Positions 27,440 through 37,169 of a stretch of 64,000 bases of DNA are shown here, piece after piece. The notes below the pieces were generated by a model, which did no database searches, had not been told where the DNA came from, and saw only the letters and a list, made by a program, of their open reading frames with translations. The first letter of the stretch is position 1; each line of letters starts with the position of its first letter. This stretch comes from CANKHA01 sp963750965 (GTDB taxonomy: Bacteria; Pseudomonadota; Alphaproteobacteria; Rhizobiales; Xanthobacteraceae): contig CAVVSK010000022.1 in assembly GCA_963750965.1 (NCBI GenBank), forward strand, positions 186,001 to 250,000, read 5' to 3'. The translations under genes and the position numbers were made by a program.

Positions 27440-28552
27440 CTATTTGCCTGCCTTCAACAAATCCCGGACTTTCTTGGCGACGTCCATGCGCACGCGCATT
27501 TGCCAATCGATGTCGGTGTAGTCGGAATATTGCACGCCGGGCTTGGGGATGACGCGGGGATCGAGGAAGGATTCGTCGGCATCCGTGCGCATGGTCGCGG
27601 CCTGCGCATTTTTCGAATAAAGCTCGAGCGCTTCTTTTCCCGCCATCCAGTTCACGAACACTTTCGCGGCATTCGGATGCGGAGCCTTGTTGGCGACGCT
27701 GAGCAGGGATGGTGCGGGGGTGACGCGGTTTTGAATGCCATCAAGCTCAAAGAGCTCCACAAGTTTGTAGCCTTCGTTCACCAGCGCGCGCATGTCGTCG
27801 ATGTGGCAGGTCAGGCAGATCGGTGCGCTGCCGCGCGCGAGCCAATCGCTCAGCTGACGCCGGTCACGCTGCACGATGGCCTGCTGATCGATATAGAGCT
27901 GCTTGACGAAATCCGGGCCGATCTGAGTGTAGAAATGCGCGGCGCTGCCGGCGCCGGCGCCGCCTGCCGCCGCCGGATCCTCAGTGGCGATTTTGCCTTT
28001 CCATTTTGGATTCAGGAGGTCTTTGACGTGACGCATCTCCTCCGGCTTGACGTAATCCTGATTGACAACCATGTGGCTGTCGACGCTTCGGAACATCAAC
28101 AGCAGATACTGTTTCTCCGGATCGGCGAATGGGATCACGCCGCTCTTCCACTTCGACGGATCGGTCACCTCCGGCAGGATCAGCATAGGCTTTAGCGGAT
28201 CGATCATTTTCTCGGCGTAGAGCACCGAGATACTGGTTCCGCCATTCGACATGAAGACGTCTACCGAATAAATCCCAGCGGCGCGCTCGGTGCGCACCTT
28301 GCCCACCGTTGTGCTGGACTGGCCGGCGATAAGCTCGACCTTGATGCCGTAACGCTCGGTGAATTTCGGCAGGATCTCGTTGCGCATCGCGGGCGAGGGC
28401 TGGCCGAGCACGACAACCGTGCCTTCCTTCTTCGCGGCGGCGACGGTTTCTTCCCACTCCTTTTGCCAATTCGCGGTTTGCGCCTGCCCGGTCGCTGTCA
28501 ACGCGAGCAACGCAAACAATGCTGCGAACTTACCGGATCGTAGCATCTTCAT
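27440..28552 (-). CDS. ABC transporter substrate-binding protein, Fe3+/thiamine-type fold
   Basis: A 370-residue periplasmic receptor. The ATG at 28552 begins a signal peptide (MKMLRSGKFAALFALLALTA, cleavage near GQAQ). The mature protein begins 'WEETVAAAKKEGTVVVLGQP', the usual opening of extracellular solute-binding family 1/13 proteins, and contains 'SVDVFMSNGG' and 'LNPKWKGKIATEDP'. The ligand could be iron, phosphonate or a carboxylate; the sequence does not say. No permease or ATPase is adjacent. It is followed by erpA and preceded by the cyclodeaminase-like gene, 50 bases away on the same strand. Confidence 0.83.
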   Translation of the reverse strand: MKMLRSGKFAALFALLALTATGQAQTANWQKEWEETVAAAKKEGTVVVLGQPSPAMRNEILPKFTERYGIKVELIAGQSSTTVGKVRTERAAGIYSVDVFMSNGGTSISVLYAEKMIDPLKPMLILPEVTDPSKWKSGVIPFADPEKQYLLLMFRSVDSHMVVNQDYVKPEEMRHVKDLLNPKWKGKIATEDPAAAGGAGAGSAAHFYTQIGPDFVKQLYIDQQAIVQRDRRQLSDWLARGSAPICLTCHIDDMRALVNEGYKLVELFELDGIQNRVTPAPSLLSVANKAPHPNAAKVFVNWMAGKEALELYSKNAQAATMRTDADESFLDPRVIPKPGVQYSDYTDIDWQMRVRMDVAKKVRDLLKAGK

Positions 28553-28602
28553 CCCCAGGAGCCTTGGACGGCGGTTTCTTCCCGAACGGCACAGGCGCGA
28601 AG

Positions 28603-29709
28603 TCAATTCCGGATGTCCTGCAGAAACAGGCTGGTCGGAATTTCATGGCCGAGCCCGCGCTTCTTGACCTCTTCATAGACCTTGCCGGCGACGGCATAGA
28701 ATTGCGCGCCTTGCAGATTACCGCGTTCCGAATAGGTGATCTGGTCCGCCGAGGTGCGGCCTTTTGCCTTGCCGCTCAGCAGGTCCGCAAGCGTGATCCG
28801 CTTATCCGGAAGGGCAACGCCGTGTACACGGCCTTTGGTGCGGCCATCGCCATGCTTGGGCTCACGCGGACGCGCTTCGTAGCCGATGTGCTCCGCGTCG
28901 GTCGCAAGCTCCGGATGCCCGACCGGCGCCGGGCTATCTCCGAAGCGGAGATAGGCATCGACCCGCGCGAGTGCTTTCGGATCCGGCTTGCCGCTGCCGC
29001 CGACCACCACGATATGCGCGCCCTTTTCGATCAGGCTGCCGTCGGTCACCGATACTGCTGAGTCCGTCAAGGCCGCGACGATATGCGCCCCCTTGTAAAT
29101 GTCTTCCGGCTTGTCGCAGACCTTGACCTCGATGTTGTAGCGGCGGCGCATTTCATCGGCAAATTTTTCGCGGTTTTCTTTAGTCGGACTGAAGACCTGC
29201 AGCTTCTTGATAGTGCGCACGGCGTTGAACGCCTGCATGTGGGTACGCGCCATGCCGCCGGAACCCAGCATGCCGACCACCTCTGCGTCTTCATTGGCCA
29301 TGTATTTGGCACCGATGCCGCCGTCGGCGCCCACGCGCATATGTTGCAGCACGCCATCATTGATGATTGCCAACGGCTCGCCAGTCTCGATCGAGGTTAG
29401 CAGGACCAAGCCGCAATAGAGACCGGGCTTGGTGCAGTATTTCTCTTGTGTGGTCACGCCGTTGTAATTGTCTTCCCAAATGATGTCGGATTTCATGCGA
29501 ATGGCGAAATAGCCCGCGGTCGAGCCGCCTTCCATGGTGCCCCATTGGTAATTCTTCTTTGGATCGCTGGTGGGAATACGGATGTCGATGCGTGGGCGGC
29601 AGACCGCTTCGCCGATGGCCAGATTCTTGTATGATTGCTCCAGCGCGGCGATGGTGGTTTCCATCGTCAGCACCTTCTCCACTTCGTGATTGTTGATAAT
29701 CAATGTCAT
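28603..29709 (-). CDS. Ornithine cyclodeaminase / mu-crystallin family protein
   Basis: A 368-residue NAD(P)-dependent enzyme. The ATG at 29709 (MTLIINNHEVEKVLTMETTI) matches the family N-terminus; a longer frame upstream is not needed. Visible are 'RPRIDIRIP', the dinucleotide-binding turn 'VVGMLGSGGMARTHMQAF', 'DGSLIEKGAHIVVVGGSG' and a helical C-terminus. Relatives include ornithine cyclodeaminase, ketimine reductase and alanine dehydrogenase, so the substrate is open. It lies directly upstream of the ABC receptor, suggesting catabolism of an imported amino compound. Confidence 0.82.
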   Translation of the reverse strand: MTLIINNHEVEKVLTMETTIAALEQSYKNLAIGEAVCRPRIDIRIPTSDPKKNYQWGTMEGGSTAGYFAIRMKSDIIWEDNYNGVTTQEKYCTKPGLYCGLVLLTSIETGEPLAIINDGVLQHMRVGADGGIGAKYMANEDAEVVGMLGSGGMARTHMQAFNAVRTIKKLQVFSPTKENREKFADEMRRRYNIEVKVCDKPEDIYKGAHIVAALTDSAVSVTDGSLIEKGAHIVVVGGSGKPDPKALARVDAYLRFGDSPAPVGHPELATDAEHIGYEARPREPKHGDGRTKGRVHGVALPDKRITLADLLSGKAKGRTSADQITYSERGNLQGAQFYAVAGKVYEEVKKRGLGHEIPTSLFLQDIRN

Positions 29710-29826
29710 CGGCGCGTTTTCCCCATTCGTATTCGCCACTTCGTCGGCGGCAGGCGGTACGCATTGTGTATCAGTGCCCGTTACCATAGTTAAGGCCGGC
29801 CAGGGGCGGTGATTTAAGGCGAGAAG

Positions 29827-31026
29827 ATGATGGCCATCGATGCCGACGGGCGTGCCGTCTATGCCGCGCATCCCAGCGCAAGCCGCGGCCGGCGCCACTC
29901 CGAACCGCAAAGCCCGACGCGCAACGCCTTTCGCCGTGATTGCGACCGCCTGATTCACGCCACCGCTTTCCGGCGACTCAAGTACAAGACCCAGGTTTTC
30001 GTCTTCCACGAAGGCGATCACTATCGCACCCGGCTGACGCACACTCTCGAGGTGGCGCAGATCGCGCGGGCGCTGGCGCGGGCGCTACAGCTCGACGAGG
30101 ATTTGAGCGAGGCCTTGGCGCTGGCGCATGACCTCGGCCATCCGCCTTTCGGCCATGCGGGTGAGCGGGCGCTGGACGCCTGCCTGCGTGAGCACGGCGG
30201 CTTTGATCACAACGCGCAGACGCTGCGCATCGTCACCGAACTGGAGCGACGTTATCCCGACTTCAACGGTCTCAATCTCACCTGGGAAACCCTGGAAGGG
30301 ATCGTCAAGCACAATGGGCCATTGACGACGACGAGCGGCGACCCGGTCGGGCGCTATCGCGTGCAAGGCTTGCCGGAGGCGATCCGCTGCTACAATGCGA
30401 TCCAGGACCTGGAGCTCTGGAGCCATGCCAGCGCGGAAGCACAGGTAGCCGCCATCGCGGATGATATTGCCTATGACGCACACGACATTGATGACGGCTT
30501 GCGGGCCGGCCTGTTCGCGCTCGACGATGTCGCCAAGGTGCCGGTGGTTGGCGGCCTGATCGCAGAGATCCGTGCAGATTATCCCAAACTGGAAACCGAG
30601 CGGCTGGTGCATGAGCTGGTACGCCGACTGATCGGGACCATGATTGAGGACGTGATCGCAGAGACAGGGCGGCGGCTGACAGCGACCAAGCCGGGGTCGG
30701 CGGCGGAAGTACGACGTGCCGAACGGCCGGCGGTTGGATTTTCACCGGAACTGGCCAAGAGCGATGCGGCGATCAAGGGTTTTCTATATCCGCGGATGTA
30801 TCACCACGCCCGCATCGAACGGATAATGAAAGACGCCGAAAAAGTCGTGCGCGACCTGTTCGGGCACTTCCAGGCCAGATCGGAGGATATGCCGGTAGAG
30901 TGGAGTGCAGGCAGCGACGATCACGCCCGGGTGCGCGGCATCGCCGATTTCATCGCCGGGATGACTGACCGTTATGCGTTGATCGAGCACGCACGGTTTT
31001 TTCCCAACACGCCGGCTTTGCGATGA
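29827..31026 (+). CDS. dgt: Deoxyguanosinetriphosphate triphosphohydrolase-like protein
   Basis: HD-domain hydrolase of 399 residues that splits dGTP (or other dNTPs) into nucleoside and triphosphate. The metal-binding HD set is visible: His72 in 'RLTHTLEVAQIARA' and the His101-Asp102 pair in 'ALAHDLGHPPFGHAGE'. The N-terminal 'RNAFRRDCDRLIHATAFRRL' and 'FNGLNLTWETLEGIVKHNGP' are family hallmarks. The length fits the short Dgt-like type usual in alphaproteobacteria. It is normally followed by argS; here the FAD/Rieske gene lies between them. Confidence 0.92.
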   Translation: MMAIDADGRAVYAAHPSASRGRRHSEPQSPTRNAFRRDCDRLIHATAFRRLKYKTQVFVFHEGDHYRTRLTHTLEVAQIARALARALQLDEDLSEALALAHDLGHPPFGHAGERALDACLREHGGFDHNAQTLRIVTELERRYPDFNGLNLTWETLEGIVKHNGPLTTTSGDPVGRYRVQGLPEAIRCYNAIQDLELWSHASAEAQVAAIADDIAYDAHDIDDGLRAGLFALDDVAKVPVVGGLIAEIRADYPKLETERLVHELVRRLIGTMIEDVIAETGRRLTATKPGSAAEVRRAERPAVGFSPELAKSDAAIKGFLYPRMYHHARIERIMKDAEKVVRDLFGHFQARSEDMPVEWSAGSDDHARVRGIADFIAGMTDRYALIEHARFFPNTPALR

Positions 31027-31039
31027 AGCGGAGCGGGCC

Positions 31040-32563
31040 TTAATCCGGCTTCGCGAGCGGCGCGACGGCGGGACCGTTCAGCGCGGTGCCGTCGGGCGCG
31101 AAATGCGATCCGTGGCAAGGGCAGTCCCAGCAGGTCTCGAGCGAGTTCCAATGCACATGGCAGCCGAGGTGAGTGCACTTTGCCGAGCGCAGATGCAGTT
31201 TGCCCTTCGGATCGCGATAAGCGGCGATCTTCTGCAGGCCTTGCCGCACGATTGCGCCATCGCCCGGCTTTAGCTCGTCGAGGGAAGAGATTTCTCCTGG
31301 CGCGATATATTCGGCGAAATTCTTCAGCGGCGTGACATTCTCGCTGATGAAATTCTGCACCGCGGAGCCTGTCTTGCGGGACGGGTCGTAAAGCTCGCTC
31401 CATGCGCTCTGGCCTTGCAGGATCAAATCCCGGAGCACCAGACTGGCGACCACGCCATGCGTGATGCCCTGGCCGGAATCGCCGGTGACGACAAAGATAT
31501 TTTCATTGCCGGGATTGCGGCCGATGAAAGCCGAATAGTCCACCGGATCCATCACCTGTCCCGACCAGCGGTGCGTGACGCTGCCGAGTTTCGGCAGCAG
31601 ATTGCGGATCCAGGATTCGATCGCTTCGAACCGCACCTCCCCGTCGTCGGCCTCGCCGGTCTTGTGGTCGGCGCCGCCGGCGATGACGTAATCGAAATTC
31701 CCGCGTCCGGGTTGCAGCCGCACATAGTGATAGGGATCGAGCGTGTCCCAATAGAGCCCGTCCTTCAGCGTGTCCTTCGGAATTGTCAGCGCCATGGCAT
31801 AGGTGCGATAGGGCGCCTGCTTGCTATGGATGACAGCAACATCATTGATCGGTGAATTGGTCGCCACCACCGCCCAGCGCGCGCGCACCGTGTGGCCGTT
31901 TTCGGTTTGCACGGTCACGCCATCCGCATCCTCGCTGATCTCGTCGACCCGGGTATCGGCGAAGAGCTTTCCGCCTCTTTTCTCGATGGTGGCGGCGAGC
32001 CCGCGCAGATAGCGAAGAGGATGAAAGGCGCCCTGGTTGGCGTAGCGCAGACAGCGGAGGTCGCCGAGCCCTTTGAACGGAATGCCGGTGTGCCACTCCA
32101 CCGCCACGCCGACCTTCTTTGCCGCGTCATATTCGGAGTTGAGCTCCTCGGAAGGCTTTTTGCCCAAGGCCGGAAACAGGAATCCGTTCAGGCGACGGAA
32201 GCTGCAATCGATCTTCTCCTTTTCCTGGATCGCCTCGATCCGGTCGATCGCCGCGGCATGGCTTTGATAAAAATCGCGCGCCAGCTTCTCGCCGCGCATG
32301 TTGATCAAGCTTTCGAAGCCATCGTCTGAAGGCGAGGTCAGATGCGCCGTCGTGCGCGAGGTCATGCCCTTGCCGATTTTGCCCCGGTCGAGCACCACGA
32401 CCGAATGGCCCTGTTGGGACAGCTCATAGGCGGTGGAGAGCCCGGCGATGCCGGATCCGATCACGACCATGTCGGCGCGCTCGTCGCGCGTCAGTGTGGC
32501 CGCGTCCGGCGCCACGTCGGTGTCCATCCAAAGAGATCGGGTTTTTTCGTCGGCGACGTTCAT
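31040..32563 (-). CDS. FAD-dependent oxidoreductase with C-terminal Rieske [2Fe-2S] domain
   Basis: A 507-residue two-domain protein. Residues about 30-390 are a DAO-type FAD oxidoreductase ('ADMVVIGSGIAGLSTAYELS', dinucleotide glycines at 36-41; 'VVTGDSGQGITHGVVASLVL'). Residues about 425-507 are a Rieske domain with ligands Cys463, His465, Cys481 and His484 (CTHLGCHV... CPCHGSHF). Such fusions, like Bacillus YhfW, are known but poorly characterised; the substrate is unknown. The ATG at 32563 is preferred to the longer frame. It is convergent with dgt and divergent from argS, breaking a usually contiguous pair. Confidence 0.85.
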   Translation of the reverse strand: MNVADEKTRSLWMDTDVAPDAATLTRDERADMVVIGSGIAGLSTAYELSQQGHSVVVLDRGKIGKGMTSRTTAHLTSPSDDGFESLINMRGEKLARDFYQSHAAAIDRIEAIQEKEKIDCSFRRLNGFLFPALGKKPSEELNSEYDAAKKVGVAVEWHTGIPFKGLGDLRCLRYANQGAFHPLRYLRGLAATIEKRGGKLFADTRVDEISEDADGVTVQTENGHTVRARWAVVATNSPINDVAVIHSKQAPYRTYAMALTIPKDTLKDGLYWDTLDPYHYVRLQPGRGNFDYVIAGGADHKTGEADDGEVRFEAIESWIRNLLPKLGSVTHRWSGQVMDPVDYSAFIGRNPGNENIFVVTGDSGQGITHGVVASLVLRDLILQGQSAWSELYDPSRKTGSAVQNFISENVTPLKNFAEYIAPGEISSLDELKPGDGAIVRQGLQKIAAYRDPKGKLHLRSAKCTHLGCHVHWNSLETCWDCPCHGSHFAPDGTALNGPAVAPLAKPD

Positions 32564-32703
32564 TACAGCCTTGCCTTGCTGCCAACGCGAAAACGCGGCA
32601 GTCGTTCCAATATTGGACTCTAGGTGACGATAGGGACTGTTTTGACTCGCCGGCCTAATTGCGTTAGGCGGCGCGTAATGCCTTATTTGATCGGTCTTTC
32701 CTA

Positions 32704-34482
32704 ATGTCCGCGCCAAACATTTTCGCCCAGGTACTCGACCGCATCCGTGCCGCCAACGATTCTCTGATCGCAGCGGGCGAACTACCGGCCGGCAGCGACC
32801 AATCGCGCGTGGTGGTGGAGCCGCCGCGCGATCCCGGGCACGGCGACATGGCTACGAACGCCGCCATGGTGCTGGCTAAGGATGCCGGCAAGAAGCCGCG
32901 CGAGCTCGCGGAAGCCATTGCCGCCAAGTTGCGGACCGATCCTTTGATCGCGAAGGTCGATGTGGCGGGTCCGGGCTTCATCAACCTGACCCTGCATTCG
33001 GGCGCCTGGCTCGAGGAGCTGCGCACCGTCATTGACGCCGGTCTGGATTATGGTCGCGGCGATGCGGGGCGTGGCGAAGCGGTCAACGTGGAATATGTTT
33101 CCGCCAATCCGACCGGGCCGATGCATGTCGGCCATTGCCGCGGCGCGGTGTTCGGCGATGCGCTCGCCAATCTGCTTGCCTTCAGCGGCTTTAAGGTCAC
33201 CCGCGAATACTACATCAACGACGCCGGGGCGCAGGTCGATGCGCTCGGTCGTTCGGCCTTCCTGCGCTATCGCGAGGCGTTGGGCGAGGACATCGGCGCG
33301 ATCCCGGAAGGGCTTTATCCGGGTGAGTACCTAAAGCCGGTCGGGGAAACGCTGGCCAAAGAATACGGGGCGTCATTGAAGGCCAAGCCCGAGAGCGAAT
33401 GGCTGCCAGTGGCGCGCGCCAAAGCTATTGCGATGATGATGGACTCCATTCGCGACGATCTCGCCGCGCTCAATGTCCGTCATGACGTATTTTTTTCCGA
33501 GCGATCGCTGATCGAAGGCACGGATCAGGTCGCTGCAACCATCGAGGATTTGCGCCAGCAGGGTCATGTCTATGAAGGGCGGCTGCCGCCGCCAAAAGGC
33601 GCCCCACTGGAGGATTGGGAGGATCGTGAGCAGACGCTGTTCCGCGCCACGGATTTCGGCGACGATGTCGACCGGCCGCTAAAGAAATCGGACGGCGGCT
33701 ATACTTATTTCGCCTCCGATATCGCCTATCACAACAGCAAGTTTGACCGCGGCTTCCGCAACCTGATCGACGTCTGGGGCGCCGACCATGGTGGCTATGT
33801 CAAGCGCATGCAGGCCGCGGTGAAGGCGGTAAGCCGCGGAAAGGCGGAACTCGACGTCAAGATCGTGCAGTTGGTGAAGCTTTTGCGGGCCGGAGAGCCC
33901 GTGAAGATGTCGAAGCGCTCGGGCGACTTCGTGACTTTACGTGAAGTGGTGGATGAAGTCGGCCCCGACGCGGTGCGCTTCATGATGCTCTACCGCAAGA
34001 ACGACGCGCCGCTCGATTTTGACCTTGCCAAGGTGATCGAGCAGTCGCGGGACAACCCCGTCTTTTACGTGCAATACGCCCATGCGCGCGGACAATCGAT
34101 CTTCCGCAACGCCGTCGAGGTGTTGCCCCACCTCCCAGCGGCCGACCGGGAACGGGCAAAGCTGCTGAGCACGACGCCGCTCGATCGGCTCTCAGACCCC
34201 TCGGAACTTGCACTGATGCGGCGGCTCGCCCTCTATCCGCGCGTGGTGGAAGCCGCCGCCTTGGCGCACGAGCCCCATCGGCTGGCGTTTTATCTCTACG
34301 AACTGGCCAGCGAATTTCATACATTCTGGACGCGGGGCAATGATGCGCCACATTTACGCTTCATTATCCGAGATGATCCACAACTGACCCTGGCTCGCCT
34401 TGCGTTGGTGCAAGGCGTTGTTACGGTTCTCGCCTCGGGGCTTGCATCTCTCGGCGTTGGGGCGCCGCAGGAGATGCGGTAG
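32704..34482 (+). CDS. argS: Arginyl-tRNA synthetase
   Basis: Charges tRNA-Arg. It is 592 residues with the N-terminal Add-1 domain and the HIGH signature HVGH (141-144, in 'ANPTGPMHVGHCRGAVFGD'). KMSKR is at 401-405 and a DALR anticodon-binding domain ends the protein. No second class I arginine enzyme is visible. It starts the argS/SPOR/nagZ/scpAB/tat run. Confidence 0.96.
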   Translation: MSAPNIFAQVLDRIRAANDSLIAAGELPAGSDQSRVVVEPPRDPGHGDMATNAAMVLAKDAGKKPRELAEAIAAKLRTDPLIAKVDVAGPGFINLTLHSGAWLEELRTVIDAGLDYGRGDAGRGEAVNVEYVSANPTGPMHVGHCRGAVFGDALANLLAFSGFKVTREYYINDAGAQVDALGRSAFLRYREALGEDIGAIPEGLYPGEYLKPVGETLAKEYGASLKAKPESEWLPVARAKAIAMMMDSIRDDLAALNVRHDVFFSERSLIEGTDQVAATIEDLRQQGHVYEGRLPPPKGAPLEDWEDREQTLFRATDFGDDVDRPLKKSDGGYTYFASDIAYHNSKFDRGFRNLIDVWGADHGGYVKRMQAAVKAVSRGKAELDVKIVQLVKLLRAGEPVKMSKRSGDFVTLREVVDEVGPDAVRFMMLYRKNDAPLDFDLAKVIEQSRDNPVFYVQYAHARGQSIFRNAVEVLPHLPAADRERAKLLSTTPLDRLSDPSELALMRRLALYPRVVEAAALAHEPHRLAFYLYELASEFHTFWTRGNDAPHLRFIIRDDPQLTLARLALVQGVVTVLASGLASLGVGAPQEMR

Positions 34483-34530
34483 GCGGAAGAACCGCAGGGT
34501 ATCGGGCAACAAACAACCGGCGGATAAAGC

Positions 34531-35931
34531 ATGGCGGACGACAGCAATTCTCGCTCATACCGGCCGGCCGATCAGCATTGGCCTGCCCGACCTGCAGCTG
34601 CCAGCCCAGAAGTGGGCCCTGATGACACCGACCCTCTGGCGGAATTAGCGCGATTAATCGGACAATCTGAACCTTTTGGCGACTTAAATAAGGACGCCCC
34701 GCGTCGCAGCCCCTCTGAGAGCCGTCCTGAGCCGGCCACGATGCCGCGGGTGCAGACGCCAGCGCCGGCTTCTCCACCCGAGCGTGATCCCTACGGTTCC
34801 CCGCGGCAATTCAGCGGGCAACAATTCGGCGACTATACCGAGCCGCAGCAAGAGAGTTTCCAGCCGGCCTATGATCCTGCGATCTACGGCACGCCACAGC
34901 AGGAACAGGTTACCTCCTACCCGCCAGGGGCTTATTACGACGATCCCCCACATAGGCCGCAGGGCGAGGAAGTCTTCGAAGACAATTACGGCGAGGAGCG
35001 CCCACGCCGCGGCCTGAAGCTCGCCCTACTGGTCGCGGGACTGGCGATCGTCGGAACCGGCGGTGCCTTCGGCTATCGCGCGATCTTCAGCGGCGGCCCT
35101 TCCGGCCCGCCTCCGGTGATCAAGGCTAACACGGCGCCCAGCAAAATCGTGCCGGCGCCGACGGCCGAAGCCTCCAACAAGCAGATCTACGACCGCGTTG
35201 GCGACGCCTCCAAGGCCGAGCGCATCGTTTCGCGGGAAGAGAAACCTGTCGAGGTGAAGGACAATTCCCGGTCGCCGGCGCGTGTCGCTTTCTCCGGCTT
35301 GCCCCCGTCCTCCGGGGCGCAGGATACGGCGATGACCCCTTCGCCCCCGTTGAACACCGATCCGGGCGGCCCGGCGTCAGCCGAGCCGAAGAAAATCAAA
35401 ACCGTGACCATCCGTCCGGATCAGACGGGCGGCACAGGCAGCACTCCGGCACCGCGGCCGAACGCTGCCCCGCCGGCCGCACGAGCGGCTGCCGCCGCGC
35501 CGGTCCCACCAGTAGCCGCCCCAGCGCCGTCCCCGGCCCGCGCACCGCTCTCGCTTAATCCGCAGGTGGCGAGCGCCGATGCCTCGGCACGGCCGGCATT
35601 TCCGCCGCCGCCCTCGGCCAGTGCGGCGCCAGCCGCGCCCACCCGGGTTGCGTTAGTGCCGCCGGCTGCGGAAGCGACGTCCGGCGCCTACACGGTGCAG
35701 ATATCGTCTCAGCGCAGCGAGACCGAAGCGCAGGCCTCCTTCCGTAGCCTGAAAGGCAAGTTCCCCAGCCTTCTGGGCGACCGTCAGCCGATCATCCGGC
35801 GGGCGGACCTTGGCGAGAAGGGAATCTACTTCCGCACCATGGTGGGACCCTTCGCCTCGATCGATCAGGCTACGCAATTCTGCGGCAGCCTGAAATCTGC
35901 CGGCGGACAGTGCGTCATCCAAAGAAATTAA
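34531..35931 (+). CDS. SPOR-domain cell-envelope protein
   Basis: A 466-residue single-pass inner-membrane protein. The cytoplasmic N-terminal part is disordered and Gln/Pro-rich (about 1-160). A transmembrane helix follows (about 167-190, 'LKLALLVAGLAIVGTGGAFG'). A long Pro/Ala-rich periplasmic linker leads to a C-terminal SPOR domain ('GAYTVQISSQRSETEAQASF' to 'GGQCVIQRN', about 385-466). SPOR domains bind denuded peptidoglycan glycans at the division site. It stands between argS and nagZ, as in other alphaproteobacteria, pointing to cell-wall remodelling. Confidence 0.88.
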   Translation: MADDSNSRSYRPADQHWPARPAAASPEVGPDDTDPLAELARLIGQSEPFGDLNKDAPRRSPSESRPEPATMPRVQTPAPASPPERDPYGSPRQFSGQQFGDYTEPQQESFQPAYDPAIYGTPQQEQVTSYPPGAYYDDPPHRPQGEEVFEDNYGEERPRRGLKLALLVAGLAIVGTGGAFGYRAIFSGGPSGPPPVIKANTAPSKIVPAPTAEASNKQIYDRVGDASKAERIVSREEKPVEVKDNSRSPARVAFSGLPPSSGAQDTAMTPSPPLNTDPGGPASAEPKKIKTVTIRPDQTGGTGSTPAPRPNAAPPAARAAAAAPVPPVAAPAPSPARAPLSLNPQVASADASARPAFPPPPSASAAPAAPTRVALVPPAAEATSGAYTVQISSQRSETEAQASFRSLKGKFPSLLGDRQPIIRRADLGEKGIYFRTMVGPFASIDQATQFCGSLKSAGGQCVIQRN

Positions 35932-36143
35932 GGCTGGTGTCCCGAATCCCAAGTTCGCATACGCAGCGCCGCGAACACCGTTGCGAACTTCGGATTCCAA
36001 AGAGCCTTGGAAGGCGTAGCGCCGCTGCTTTGGCTTTGGTTCAGAAGCTTCCGGTCTGCCCAGCTGCGAAAAATCCGCCGACTTCCGAACCGTCACACAG
36101 GTGGCTGTTGACCCTCACGGCGCGCGCGGGCTAATCCGCCGCG

Positions 36144-37169
36144 ATGCAAGCGCGTGCCTTCATTACCGGATTGGCCAAAACGGCCATTACTCCTGAGGAG
36201 CACGCGTTTCTCACGGACGCGCAGCCGTGGGGCCTGATACTGTTCAAGCGGAATATAGATACTGTTTCGCAAGTGATTGCGCTAATTGCTAGTTTTCGTG
36301 AAATCGTAGGCCGCGCAGATGCGCCGGTGCTGATTGACCAGGAGGGCGGGCGTGTGCAGCGCATGGGTCCGCCGCATTGGCCCAGCTATCCGCCCGGGGC
36401 AGCTTACGGGCGGCTCTACGACCGCGATGCGGCCAAAGGCCTGGCCGCGGCGCGGCTGGGAGCGCGGCTGATCGCCGATGATCTCGCCAGGGTCGGCATC
36501 ACCGTGGATTGCCTGCCGGTGGCAGATGTGCCGGCTAAAGGCGCAGATGCGGTGATTGGCGACCGCGCCTATGGCGAGACGCCGGAGAAGGTGTCCGCGC
36601 TGGCGGCCGCAGCCGCGGCAGGCCTGGCAGACGGCGGCGTGCTCCCGGTGCTGAAGCATATCCCGGGGCACGGACGCGCCACGGCGGACAGCCATGCCGC
36701 GCTGCCCGTGGTCACTGCCACCCGGGCGGAACTCGAGGCCAGCGACTTCGCCGCCTTCCGGCCCCTGGCGGGGCTACCGTTGGCCATGACTGCGCATGTT
36801 GTGTTTTCCGTAATCGACCCCGTGTCACCGGCCACGACTTCGGCGAAGATGATCCAGAATGTGATTCGCGACGAAATAGGATTTCAGGGCCTTCTGATGA
36901 GCGACGATATTTCCATGGGCGCACTCTCCGGCTCGCTGCGGGACCGCACGCGTGCGGCGCTCGCTGCGGGTTGCGATGTGGCGCTGCATTGCAACGGCAA
37001 ACTCGAGGAGATGCGCGAGGTCGCGGCTGAAAGTCCGCTGCTTGCGGGCCAGGCGGCGCGGCGTGCGGAAACGGCACTCGCGGTGCGCCATGCACCGAAA
37101 GAGATCGATATCGCGGCCGCGCGCGAGCAGTTCGCGGCCTTGATGGCGGAAGCCGCGGTGACATCATGA
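36144..37169 (+). CDS. nagZ: Beta-N-acetylhexosaminidase (peptidoglycan recycling)
   Basis: GH3 enzyme that removes GlcNAc from cytoplasmic anhydromuropeptides. It is 341 residues with the NagZ loop 'KHIPGHGRATADSH' (171-184), which supplies the catalytic His176 and partner Asp182, and the nucleophile Asp254 in 'LLMSDDISMGAL'. 'DQEGGRVQR' binds sugar. The stop overlaps the scpA start by four bases (ATGA), so the two are translationally coupled. Confidence 0.94.
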   Translation: MQARAFITGLAKTAITPEEHAFLTDAQPWGLILFKRNIDTVSQVIALIASFREIVGRADAPVLIDQEGGRVQRMGPPHWPSYPPGAAYGRLYDRDAAKGLAAARLGARLIADDLARVGITVDCLPVADVPAKGADAVIGDRAYGETPEKVSALAAAAAAGLADGGVLPVLKHIPGHGRATADSHAALPVVTATRAELEASDFAAFRPLAGLPLAMTAHVVFSVIDPVSPATTSAKMIQNVIRDEIGFQGLLMSDDISMGALSGSLRDRTRAALAAGCDVALHCNGKLEEMREVAAESPLLAGQAARRAETALAVRHAPKEIDIAAAREQFAALMAEAAVTS

